This document shows positions 1-10,702 of a stretch of DNA of 64,000 nucleotides, in pieces. The position numbers and the translations under genes were made by a program. Source of the stretch: Otis tarda (lineage: Eukaryota > Chordata > Aves > Otidiformes > Otididae); NCBI GenBank assembly GCA_026413225.1, contig CM048553.1:115078690-115142689 (forward strand), given 5' to 3'. The notes below the pieces were generated by a model. That model made no database searches. It was not told where the DNA came from and saw nothing but the letters and a program-made list of their open reading frames with translations. Position 1 is the stretch's first letter. Every line of letters starts with the position of its first letter.

Positions 1-2332
1 GCAGTATGATTCAGAGAAGTGGAAATTGTGCTGCTGACAGTTTGGCTTAAAACACGAACGTAATGAGTAGTGACAAAATATCCAAATACATGAAAACAAA
101 ACACTTAATGCATTCCAAATCTCTAAAGAAATTAAATTATAAATTTATATGTGCCTCTTCAAAGAGTAGAGCTAGCAATGGCATTTCAAGGCGAGCTTAG
201 AAAAGAAAAGCCTAAAAACTCCAGTAGCAACACTTCTGCCATCCTGAGTGTAGACCTAGCGCAGAGAGAAATGCTGTGGCCATGAAAACGTGTGATATTG
301 TTAGCTTTTGCTCTTCCTCTAGAATCTGCAAAGCGTGTGATGTAAACAAGGAAAAAAATGCTCTTTTTTGACTGATGATGAATTGCACGCAGTGAATCAC
401 TGTCCAAATAAGATGGCATGAAAAGAAAATTGGAAATCTGATCTGTTTTCTATGATTCCGGGTATTCACTGATTAAATTAAAAAATCCATCTGTACCTAA
501 ATATAATTATAGTCAAGACTTCAGTGGAGGAGAAAAGCTGAGTTGTCAGATGGAGTAACAGTATTTTTCTGGATATGCAACTGCCTTGTGCATCTGCCCC
601 ATCTAGTAAAGGCTGCTTGAGAAAACAGGGAATCATTCCAGATGCCACTCTTGCAGTCTCAGCTTGTGTGCGCTATGTAAATGACAATATGTTGATGTTA
701 CAGAATTTTATACCAAGTTTTGTGTTGTCTTGCGCTGTCCTCTTATGCTTTTCGATATGGAGGATGAAAAGCTGTTTCTAAGCATGTGGTTATAACTTGA
801 TTTTTTTTTTTTTTTTAAACAAAACACAGCGTATGGAGCTTGTGGCTTTTCCTGTTGTATTTGCTTAAACTCAGACAGAAGCAATTTTTTAGGCTATATT
901 GTACAGCAAGAGTTTGACAGCTTCCAGACTAACCAGGTAGTAAAAAGACTATTCCATTAGTGAAGTCGTTTTACACTAGATTGTAAGTGTGCATAGAAGA
1001 TCTGGGATCCTCCAGAGATTGTAAAACTTGCAAGAAAGTTTATTGCAGTCCTCAAAAAAAAATTTTGAGGTACTCTTATTTACATATCTGGCTTTCTCTT
1101 GTACCTTCCCCCTTTCTTTTAGCTAAAGGGCCTTTGGTAAGCGAGGTGTTTGAGGAAGGTGGTTTTGGTGGAGGGCTCTGCAGCAGTTGAAGGTGCAGGA
1201 GGTGAGGCACCAGCAAAGGTAAGGTGCTCTGTAGCTGCCTTGGAGGACCTGAAGCCGTTGAGACCAGGGATCCAGCTGGCATTTGGTATTTGTGACCCTG
1301 GTGAAACGTCGGGATTTTCCAACGCCTGGCCCTTGAGGGGCTGGGGAGGAGGAGGCCCTGGCAGCCGAATGGTTTCCAAATGCAGGGAAGATGGGGCTGT
1401 GGTGTGGCAAATGCCTGATTCTCCTCAGGGGGATTTTCATTTAAAAGCTTTAGTAAAAATAGTCATTGTTTGTTAACTGTTTAACTGTTTGTCGCTATAG
1501 CCGATGGGGTGGGAGAAAGGTCGTAGGAGTGGAATCATGCTGGGCTCACATAGCTGTTGGTTTGGAAGGAAAACAAAACCAAGGAAACAAGGTTTGGGGG
1601 GGGCTTGGGGTGGGTTTGTTTTTCTTTTTTTCTTTGTGGGTTTTTTTCCCCCTCCATTGGAATCTTCCTATTTGGCTGTAAGCTGCTTTCCTCAGACGCA
1701 TGCATTTGAATGCTTTTGGACAGACCCTTGACAGAGGGACAGCTTCAAATGTCTGAGTGGCCTTGGCTTCCATTGGAGACCTCAGCCTCCGGACCGAGGG
1801 GGGTGGTCTTGGTAGAGGTCGGTGAACTGGTATTAATCGGCTTCAGTTACCACTGCAGGTTTGCTTTAAACCATATCTTCACCTGTGTATGTGCCTAACT
1901 GTTCAGAAAGTGAAAATGTGTAGAGGCAGCCAAGTTTGATAGTGGTGATGAATTTTGCAGGTTAAAGAACTGCTTCAAGAAGTTACTGTTAAAGTAATCT
2001 CAGAGTGTGTGTGGGATGTGCCTGTCTTTTTAATGTCCAGAATATCTTTTTGATGGAATTGCTTTGCAATTTGCATTTTGTATGCATGTAGTGTTTTGAT
2101 GTGGCTGCCTAGTTAAGTTTTTCTCTTGATTTTAGGAATTGTTTTCTATTATAAAATGCAGAGTGAAGCTGATGTACACTTAGCTCTTACGTTTCTTGGC
2201 AACTGTTCCTTGGAGTAAGAAACTAAATATTACATTATCTTATTGGTGTGGTCTAGTTATTTCTTCCACGGAAGCATAGGGAAGCCATAATATCACTTAA
2301 TTTCTAACAGTCTGGATGTTTTTCTCCAACAG
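1..2332 (+). other. TAF4B intron 1, 3' part
   Basis: Intronic sequence ending in the acceptor AG at 2331-2332. I looked for a first TAF4B exon with a start codon and a donor in matching phase and found none. It contains a T run at about 801-816, a GC-richer patch at about 1120-1400 and a G-rich then T-rich stretch at about 1590-1660. Short open frames here carry no recognisable protein. Confidence 0.7.
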
Positions 2333-2481
2333 GAACTGTTCTTATCAGAAGCAGTAATGGCCAGCTAATGTTGGTATCTCAACAAGCAATAGCACGAGCA
2401 CAGAGTCAGCCACAAAATAACACAAGCGTGAGACCGTCTGTACCGATCAGCACACCTGCAATCAGAATATGTGCTGTACAG
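2333..2481 (+). CDS. TAF4B: TAF4B exon A (probably exon 2)
   Basis: The exon begins with two bases of a split codon and then encodes w1-49, starting TVLIRSSNGQLMLVSQQ. This matches the start of the region just before the Gln-rich part of TAF4-family proteins. The residues are rich in Gln, Ser, Asn and Val, as in a transcriptional activation-type domain. The acceptor is ccaacag and the donor gtaact. It ends in phase 0 after ICAVQ. The first codon must be completed by an upstream exon ending in one base, most likely giving Gly. Confidence 0.93.
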
Positions 2482-3264
2482 GTAACTTCTCTCATAGCTT
2501 TCATTTGGTGTAGCTGTATGCTATGCAGTTATAACAGGGTTTGCAAATAAGTTACGGAGGGTTAAATAAGCGTTTGACCGATTTCTGAAAAGCATGACGG
2601 TGTTTGGTTTTGCACATAAACATCACTAGGTGCTTTGCTTTCTCAGTTTGAAAAACTGCTAGCCGTTACATATCATATAGTTCAACTTAAAGAATTCCTC
2701 TCTGATGATGATGATGATGTAAAGAATTTCAAGAAAAAAAACCAAACCCAAATCAACCCATAACAGGAAAACCTACCTAAGTGATTACTGCTAGTAACTG
2801 CAACCTTGTGATCCTCTGGTAGGATACTTGTCTGAAGCTGAGTGAAGCTGAGGACCTTTCCCGTTGTGCTCAGGGTGTTGCTGGCTTTTTGCTTCCATCT
2901 CTTGTAATATGGTCAGCATGCAAGAGTAAGAGTGGGTACTAAAAAAGTAACCATCTGCAGAGGTCTCACCAGCATGCTCATTCTTTAATTGTTTTGTTCT
3001 GATTAGGCATTGTATCTAAATGTCTCTGAATCTGTTCTTGAGTATTGAACTGGTAGACAAACAGCTTTGAATAATGTTTAAACTGTATGGGCTATGTGAA
3101 TCATGCCTGTATTATTGCTATAAGAGTGGGTATCTTGTTTTACATCAGACCAGAGCAGGCACTAACTTCACTGTCTGCATTTACTTGCCTGATGACTGTT
3201 CTCTGCACATGTTTATTGTTTGGTTTTCTGTTCATTTGTTGGTTGTTTTTTTTTTTTTTTTAAG
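2482..3264 (+). other. TAF4B intron 2
   Basis: 783 bp of intron. It holds a short GAT triplet run (about 2704-2719) and ends in a polypyrimidine tract of about 16 T bases before the acceptor AG. Nothing else is recognisable. Confidence 0.85.
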
Positions 3265-3372
3265 AACTCTGGCACCCAGTTAGTAAAGAAAGTAGCAGCG
3301 ACTCCTGTGAAACCATTATTTCAAACAACAAGTGCTGTGGCTTCTACTGTTCAGCCGCCTGCTGTAATACAG
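3265..3372 (+). CDS. TAF4B: TAF4B exon B
   Basis: 36 codons in phase 0 (w50-85), beginning NSGTQLVKKVAATPVKP and ending in AVIQ before the donor gtaggt. The Lys-Lys-Val-Ala-Thr-Pro-Val-Lys cluster followed by a Thr/Val-rich run matches the conserved stretch that precedes the TAFH domain in TAF4B. The acceptor follows an unusually pure T tract. Confidence 0.92.
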
Positions 3373-6300
3373 GTAGGTGGCAGGCTTTATAGGGTGGTGG
3401 AGTAAGTGATAGAGAGAACCAGAGAAAATACGTATGCATTCCTGTTATTTCTAACTCTGATCTGGTTTTCCCTGAGCTGGTAACTTTTGTCCTCATGATA
3501 AATTCTTTCCTGACTGTCTTTTTCTAAATGCATAATTTAATTATGCTTCTGCCAGTGTATGTCAGCTCATCTTCTCTCACTACAGTAGAAAGCACATGAA
3601 CAATGCATAAAACAAATAGCTCAGAGAGCCATTTCCAGTGCTTTTGTACTCTGTGGCACAACTTCTTCTAGCTTTAGCTGCTGCTTTTCTGCCAGATGGA
3701 GACTTCCTAATGCTCTCTCCTGTTCTGTTTCCCTGATTCCTTAGGAGGAAAAAAAGTATACCTGGGATATTGTTGTGGAGGGAAAAGGAGCTGTCTACAC
3801 CAGTCAAGCTATTTTTCGGATCTACATTTTTTTCCCTTCATTAAAAACTGAAGCAAAGTCATAGCTGAAGACCTCTAATTTGGTAGACAGGTTCCACAGA
3901 TACAACTGTAAATAGACAGTGGTTGGAAATGTCTTGTTATTTTTAGATAGTGGAGTTTTTGTCTTTATTTCCTAGGTCTTATTTATCTTTTTCTGGAGAA
4001 AAATGTTGTAGGTTCTTGCTACCTGTAGAGTATGAAACTTCTCCTAGACACAGTTCTTCCTGTGTTCTTGGGGACCAGAGTTCTGGATAAGCTTGTGTGA
4101 TGGAAACTGCTTCTTTCTGCAGCTAAAATATCTTGCTCTCATAACCTGGATGAGAAATTAGGAAGTACTCTGGCTTGTACATACCTTTTCCTTTTGTGAA
4201 CAAGAGCTTGAAGGAGACTGGACTGTCGCCGTTGACCAAGCACTCATTAATTGAGCAGGATCAGTCATTAAAAAAACCATGCTGGTTGTATGTTCTTGAC
4301 CTTGAGGGTGTTTGAAGGATTGAAGGATATATTTGTTAACAGTGATAATTAAGTCTAACTTAAAAATTCATCCTTCTGCTGTTCTTCTGTGTCAGAAATG
4401 AAAACTACTTGCAGCCTTGTCTGTGGTCCTTTTTCTCTTCTCACTACAGATAGATGATGTTGAGGCTAAAGGGCAAAACTCAGAGGCCTCTCTTAATACA
4501 TTTTATATTTGGCTTAGAATGGAAACAACATACGCTTTACATCAAAACACAGGAACAGGTATTCCTTACCCACTTTTATTCTGGAGTACTAGCTTGCAAA
4601 CCATGTGCTTGTGATCTCTCCATGGACATCTTTAGGGTATAAAAGCAGTAGTCATCTCCTGTACCACCCTTGCACTGCAGAGAAGAGTTGAAGGTAAAGA
4701 TTTCTTCCATCTGATGGATGAAGCTGCCTGCATCCTCATACTGTCATTGAGATTCATCATGCTATTCTCCTTTTTAAACTTATATCTGCCTTTGACTTGG
4801 TTCTTCTGTACTTTCATAGTTCAGTTTTGATGTACCCAATTTAACTTGTGTTCTTCTGAGATATTTAAAGAAGTAGACATGAAGAATTTTTTGTAAGCCT
4901 TATTTTTTTTTCCATGGTAGAAACTTAGAATGCTTCTAATGAGCATAGAGCTGTATTTAAACAGCAAGAATGATGACTCTAGGAAAAATTAGTAGGGCTT
5001 TTCTGTTGGGGGTGGCTTCCTTGGAGCCCATCTGTTTTGCAGAGGATTGCAAAGCTCTGTGTACAAGCTTCTCATACTGTAAAGAGTAAATAGGTGAAAT
5101 ATGGATACATTCTGCCATCACAGGGCCACTTCACTCCTTACCCTGGGGTGGACAAGGAGAAGAGAGCTGACAAGGGAGTCCATGCGTAAGGTTGCAGGAA
5201 CCGTCTGGGGAAATGAAGGAAGAGCCTTCGGGTCTGATATCCTTGGCAGCAGTTCTTTCATCAGTCCTAAAAGAACTTGCTAATGCTGGTCTTGACAGTT
5301 GTTTGAGGTCACAGGAGAGGAGTGTTGGTGTGGAAGTATCATGTAGCAAAAAATGGGAGACAGTGGAGAGGAAATAATCCTTGGCTTGGTTGTCTCCTAT
5401 CCTGTGTGAAATACAACTTGGAAAACTAGTATCTGCAAAACTCTCTCTACTTACTGACTACAGGATTATTCTCCTGATCTAAAAAAATATTTCATTTTTT
5501 TTACCTTCCTGAATGTTTAAGCTCCAAGGTTAGACAAAATACCTACACATTTTTAATTTTTTACTGTCTTCCCAGATGGGGTAGCAAAGCTGCAAAGTAT
5601 CTAATTAGCATCATGCTGGGGCACTTTCATTTAGATGCAGAGCACTTCTCTTGAAATTACTTAAAAATATGCAGGATTAATGCCATTTTTTGTGGCGACT
5701 GTTTCTCTGTTGCTCAAAGTGAGAATGAGAATTGTCAGTAGTGAAAAGGGTTGAGGGCAGATGACAGAAGTTAATTCCCATATATTCATCTTCCTGGGAA
5801 GAGGGTCCAGCAGACTCCCTGTTGTTCCATCTCTCAGCTGATAAAATGCTGTTCTGGTCTTGATATGTAAACATGCTGGAATTTGCAAGAGATCAGCTCC
5901 CACGAACCTCATGTTTTCAACTTTTAAAAGCCCAGGGTATTGCAGCTTGACAGATCTGTAGTCCCTCCCCTTCCGTCTTCTTGCTGTCCATCTGTTTGTG
6001 GGATTCACATGCCCAGTTTGCCTCCCTGTGGTCTTAGAGCTGTTGAGCCTCATCCTTGGAAGAGGCAGTGGTGGTGGCAAAGATCCTGCAGAGAGCTATT
6101 AAAGTGTTACCAACAGTGGGAGCCTAAGCTGGAAAGCTTTCTGGTAGCTGCCTGCTTCTTTCATGTCAAGCTGGCAGAAGCTTGGGGAGGGGAGAGGGAC
6201 CCACCCAGGAAAAAAATAATTTATAAAGAAATGACAAAAGTGCCAGTTTGTTGCTTTAGCTTTAAAGGTTTGTTCATTAATGTTCCCTATCCTGAAAGAC

Positions 6301-7558
6301 TTAAAAGCCCTTTGGTATTCTACATGATGTCTGTCCAGCTCTGATTAGTTTTCGTTTTATCCATGGTAGAGTAAGTTGGGTTCTTGTGCTACTGTCATAT
6401 CATTAATGCAATTAGCAAGTATTAATTTGTGACTGCTGGACTAAACTGTGGTGTAAGTGTGTTAAGCGTCAGTGAAGGCAGTTGCATTGCACAGATCTGA
6501 ATCTATAATTTGGCCTACAAAACCAGGCTTGCTTTCCCTTTCTCTTGAGAGGTTTGGAGGAGAAACGACACCCAACTTCAGGTTTCAAGTTCTAACCTGA
6601 AACTTTTGCTTTTCAAGTTGAGAAATCAGAAATAGTGGTTTCTGTAGAGGCAACGTCTCTTACTCATGTTGTATTCTGTTGTATCGGAAGAACTATGTTG
6701 GATTTTTTTGGATGTGTGCGTGTTTTTTTTTAAAATCTGAAGTAGGAGTTTAAGTTTTCCTCTGGAAACTACTATTTCGCCTGGTTTGCAAAGGAGAGAG
6801 ACAATTGTGTTCTTACTTTTTCCTGAAACTTCTTTGCTCTTCTTTTCCTGGAGCTTCTGAATCTGTTGGTAAATTCTAATGAGATTTTTGAGAGGTCTTA
6901 AAATAACTGAATTTTGTGACAGTTTGTCTGGGCTGAGGAGAGAGAGAGATCTAAATTGCTGCCTGCTAGGAAGAGGCAGGGAGAACTTGCTAGGTGTGTT
7001 TGCTCAGCTGGCTGCTTTTGCTGGCACATTCATTCTTCCAAAGTGGCCACAATGTCTTTTGCCTACTGCGCATGTCATAGGAAGAGTAAGGGATAGTGCA
7101 ATTGGAAGAGGAGCTGCAGAAGAAACGAAGATAAATAACCACTTAAGGGCGTATTTATCTTCAGAGTAGCATCACTTGGCTTAGCATTGTCAAAAACTCA
7201 TTAGTCTTAGACTGTAGGAGCCTGGCAAAGTTAATCTACTGGTTTCTTCGAGACAACTTTACCTTTCTCTCTTCACTTGAAGTTGCAGGCAGTGCTTCAG
7301 TCTGAGTGAGCCTTTGTCATTTCTTCCCCCCGCCCTTGATTTAAAAACAGAATTAATGGCTGTGGGGGTTCTGTCACTTGCTCTATTAAATAGAGCCTCT
7401 CAAAGCAAATTAATCCAAACTTCAAAACCAAAAATAAAAATAATCTATTTATGTTCTAAATAGTAGTGTGGAGTGACGGTGCTACCTTATATGCAGGCAG
7501 AATACAGTATGCTAATCACGTTAGTCTTTGGTTAAAAAGTGTTAATTTTTCTTTTCAG
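3373..7558 (+). other. TAF4B intron 3
   Basis: 4.2 kb of intron with no recognisable transposon or RNA gene. An acceptor-like tract before about 4450 is followed by an open frame with no similarity to TAF4B, so I do not call it an exon. Confidence 0.8.
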
Positions 7559-7726
7559 CCAGCAGCTGTAACAGCTAGTGTTACTACAGTTACTGCTGTA
7601 AAGCCTTCGAGTACTGGAACACCTGTAAAACTTCCAGTTACAGGACCACCTGCACAAGCTATCTCCCAAAAGGCAGTCTCTGTGAAAGCAGAGGGCACAA
7701 CAGTAGCACAGACCAGCGTTTCTACA
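7559..7726 (+). CDS. TAF4B: TAF4B exon C
   Basis: 56 codons in phase 0 (w86-141), from PAAVTASVTTVTAVKPSS to QTSVST. It is a low-complexity Thr/Val/Ala/Pro/Ser region with several Val-Lys-Pro motifs, typical of the linker just upstream of TAFH. The acceptor is ttttcag and the donor gtaaga. It lies only 105 bp from exon D. Confidence 0.92.
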
Positions 7727-7831
7727 GTAAGAAAAAAAAAAGTTTTTAATTAAAAATTAACATTCTTTATATTCATCAGAGGCTGGAGAGCCAGTGCGAC
7801 ATCTAACAGTCTTCTCTTTATTTCCACACAG
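7727..7831 (+). other. TAF4B intron 4, unusually short
   Basis: Only 105 bp. It runs from gtaaga through an A-rich stretch to tccacacag. Both splice sites are canonical, and phase 0 is kept on either side. Confidence 0.9.
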
Positions 7832-7954
7832 GAGATGCTAGAGAATGTGAAGAAATGCAAGAATTTTCTTGCTACCCTAATAAAACTGGCATCTAGTGGA
7901 CCTCAAGCCCCTGAGATGGGGCAGAATGTGAAGAATCTGGTGCAAAATCTATTG
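7832..7954 (+). CDS. TAF4B: TAF4B exon D, start of TAFH/NHR1 domain
   Basis: 41 codons in phase 0 (w142-182). MLENVKKCKNFLATLIKLA and then PEMGQNVKNLVQNLL is the diagnostic first half of the TAFH (NHR1) domain shared by TAF4 and ETO/MTG proteins. This helical fold binds short hydrophobic peptides of transcription factors (family knowledge). The Val-Lys-Lys-Cys-Lys-Asn-Phe-Leu core is intact. The donor is gtgaga. Confidence 0.96.
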
Positions 7955-8416
7955 GTGAGACTTTTTAAAAATGAAGTCTGTATCATTTTTGACATTGACT
8001 TCATCATAGTTTTGTTCCTTGTCTTTTTTCTTTCTTTTTTTTTTTTTAAACAGCTGAAGAATTGGATTTGTCGCTGAGTACATCTGACTCTCTTTAACTC
8101 TTACATTATAACTCTCATTTTTAACTGGCTCCCATGCTGTATTTTTTGCCCTTCACATTCTTGTTTTGTTTTATGCACATGGGTAGCTGACAGCAGGAGG
8201 TGCTGATAGTGTTAACACAGTTTCTGGGTCTGAGCTGCTTTTTGGGGTTTTTTTCATGTTAGTGTAGTTTTGAGTCTTCAATGGCGAGAGTATTACCATG
8301 GAGGCTGTGTAGTGCAGTGCAAAGTCCATACTACTGCTTTACTCAAAGACAACTGATGTTCAGGTTGATGGCGAAGCTCCAGTGGAACAAGCATGACGTT
8401 ATCTATGTCTTTAGGC

Positions 8417-8911
8417 AATGGGATGGAGAATGGTCCAGAGGAGGGCCACCAAGATGATCAGAGGGCTGGAGCACCTCTCCTATGAGGACAGGCTGAGAGA
8501 GTTGGGGCTGTTCAGCCTGGAGAAGAGGAGGCTCCGGGGAGACCTGATAGCGGTCTTCCAATACCTCAAGGGGGCCTACAGGAAAGATGGGGAGAAGCTG
8601 TTCAGTAGGGCCTGTTGTGATAGGACAAGGGGGAATGGGTTTAAATTAGAAGGAGGTAGGTTTAGATTAGATATTAGAAAAAAATTTTTTACAATGAGAG
8701 TTGTAGAGCACTGGAACAGGTTGCCCAGAGAGGTGGTGGATGCCCCATCCCTGGAAGTGTTCAAGGCCAGGCTGGATGAGGCTCTGAGCAACCTGATCTA
8801 GTCAGGGATGTCCCTGCTCTTGCAGGGGGGTTGGACTAGATGACCTTTGAAGGTCCCTTCCAACTCTAACCATTCTATGATTCTATGATTCTATGATTCT
8901 ATGATTCTATG
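8417..8911 (+). mobile_element. CR1 LINE, 5'-truncated 3' end
   Basis: This copy keeps the C-terminal end of the CR1 reverse-transcriptase frame (open at 8418-8801: [20 protein letters not shown] and on to LDEALSNLI), a short 3' UTR containing ggttggactagatgacctt, and five perfect copies of ATTCTATG at 8872-8911. The copy at 22378-24870 has the same protein end, so the two belong to the same or closely related CR1 subfamilies. No endonuclease or catalytic RT motifs remain. The exact 5' edge could differ by some tens of bases. Confidence 0.95.
8872..8911 (+). repeat. CR1 terminal octamer repeat (ATTCTATG)x5
   Basis: Five head-to-tail perfect copies of ATTCTATG end the CR1 copy. Short tandem tails of this octamer, rather than poly(A), are characteristic of CR1 3' ends and are thought to guide target-primed reverse transcription. 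Confidence 0.97.
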
Positions 8912-9549
8912 AAAATAACATGGTGGCTGCCAATCTCTTTCTCGTTGCAGGTGGCTTCTGTATGCTGGTTTGTGCTGTACCCCAGCACAGCTGGATTTTC
9001 TTAGTAATGATTTCTCCTGTTGCTTCTTGTCTTGGCATTTGACCGCTGCTGCTGTTTTGTTGTTCCACTGTAGCAGAAGGCTGTGGGCTGGTGGAGGGGG
9101 ATGGCTTTGGTTGTGGTACCAAAGGACTTTTCAGTCTAGAAAAGCGTAGTGTAGACAGAGGTGAAATTCAGAGAGCAGATTGTTTTAAGATGCAGTCTTA
9201 CAAAACTATTTGATTCCTCTCTTCCTCTGCCTTTGTGTCGCTGCTGGACTATACACCTTGATGCTGTAGCAAAATGCTAGAATTATTTCTTCTTGTGCTT
9301 ACAGTACTTTATTTTCTTAAGAACAGTTGTTACCAGACTGTCCATTTGTTTGCTTTTGTGTAATATTTTAAAAATGCTTCTGTTCTGCCCTTCAGTACAT
9401 GTGTATGATTTAAACGCAAAATAAATTAATGTTTCATATGCATGAGGGAAATGAGTAAATTGCAGCTGTGAAGTAAAATGGTCCTTAAGGCAGCATCTCA
9501 TGAAGTGAGTGCCAAGTGCCTTATGTGCACTGAGGTGTAGTGTACCAAA

Positions 9550-9597
9550 TCACTGAGACCTTGGTGACTGGTATCAGTGAAACCTTGGTGACCAGCA
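9550..9597. repeat. Imperfect 24-bp tandem repeat, two units
   Basis: Two adjacent 24-base units share the core CCTTGGTGAC with few differences, and a partial third unit (tcagtgagacct) follows at about 9606. It lies in intron 5 with no visible function. Confidence 0.6.
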
Positions 9598-10612
9598 GCC
9601 ACAGCTCAGTGAGACCTAACAGGCAGCAGATCAAACGACTAAAACGGAGGGATCCTGTAAGTTCTGTTGTGTGAATGTTGTGTCCTTAAATCCTCGCTCT
9701 GGTCACATAGCTCGTTGGAACGGTTGTTCTGAAGGAGAACATGAGAGGAGTGATTTCTCTGCAGAGAGAGAGATTAATGCTGGTGTCCCTCTTTCTTGTG
9801 TGTCTGTACCTTCTTGGAGGAAGTAATGTTCTTGGTGACTCTGTGGCAGTCTCACCTGGAAGGATGAAAAAGGGCAGCAGTGTCTGGGGCTACCCACCAC
9901 CATCGCCCTATCGTGGTGGCACTGAAGTGGTGAGTGAGGGATCTCCGAAGTCTGCTGCAGCTTCCTAACCCTCCCAAGCCCTTGAGTCAGGTGTTTGTAT
10001 TGGGGCAGAGCAGAAGGCATTAAAAGAGGAGACTGTACTCTGCAAGCCAGAGGACTGTCACTGTAGTGGTATGCAGAGGTGATGTTCTGATGTTCAGTTT
10101 CTCCTGCTTTTGAAAGGCGATGTTGAATGTTCTGCTTTATTATGCTATGTATGCATTAGACTAGAATTGTCTTACAAAAACTACTGAGTAGTTGTCTCTT
10201 GTCTCCGGTCTCTTTAAATTGATCTTTATGCAGATAAACGGCTTTTACAGGAAAAGTACTCGTAGTGGATTTTAAATATTTCTGCATAACAATGACGTAT
10301 TAATTGCTACTCGGTGCTACTTATGAACTTTTTTTCTATGAGTTCACTTCAATGAGGTTTGAACAAGTATCTTCAAGTGTTACCTGCCTGGAGTCTAAGA
10401 AAGTAATTTAATTTGATAATACTGTATCTAAATTGTAAGATCATTCTATCCTAAAATCTTTTGTTTGACAATATAAGAGGAAAAAAAATTCGAGTATTGA
10501 CATTGAACAATTCCACAATAATGTAAATTTCCATGAATTTTTGATAGTCCTGGGAAAAAATATCATAGATTTGTAGTGATAACTTACCAGTGTAATTGTA
10601 CGTTCCTCTTAG

Positions 10613-10702
10613 GAAGCAAAAATTGAACCAGAAGAATTTACAAAAAAGCTGTACATAGAGCTCAAGTCGTCTCCACAACCATATTTAGTTCCTTTTCTCA
10701 AG
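10613..10702 (+). CDS. TAF4B: TAF4B exon E, middle of TAFH domain
   Basis: 30 codons in phase 0 (w183-212): EAKIEPEEFTKKLYIELKSS and then PQPYLVPFLK. This is the second helical segment of the TAFH domain and continues directly from exon D. The Pro-Tyr-Leu-Val-Pro-Phe-Leu-Lys end runs into exon F. The acceptor is ctcttag and the donor gtaagt, the consensus. Confidence 0.95.

Larger units (their letters stand above)
7955..10612 (+). other. TAF4B intron 5
   Basis: 2.7 kb of intron. It holds a T-rich stretch (about 8027-8050), a sense-strand CR1 3' fragment (about 8417-8911) and an imperfect 24-bp tandem repeat (9550-9597). The rest, including about 9120-10600, shows nothing recognisable. Confidence 0.85.

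Noticed and set aside
1150-1476. 108-codon forward open frame as a candidate first TAF4B exon
   Set aside because: It does not resemble a TAF4B N-terminus and has no donor that would supply the one-base phase needed by exon A.
4417-4642. Possible extra exon after an acceptor-like pyrimidine tract ending in ctacag
   Set aside because: The translation does not fit TAF4B, and exons B and C already join in phase with matching family sequence on both sides.
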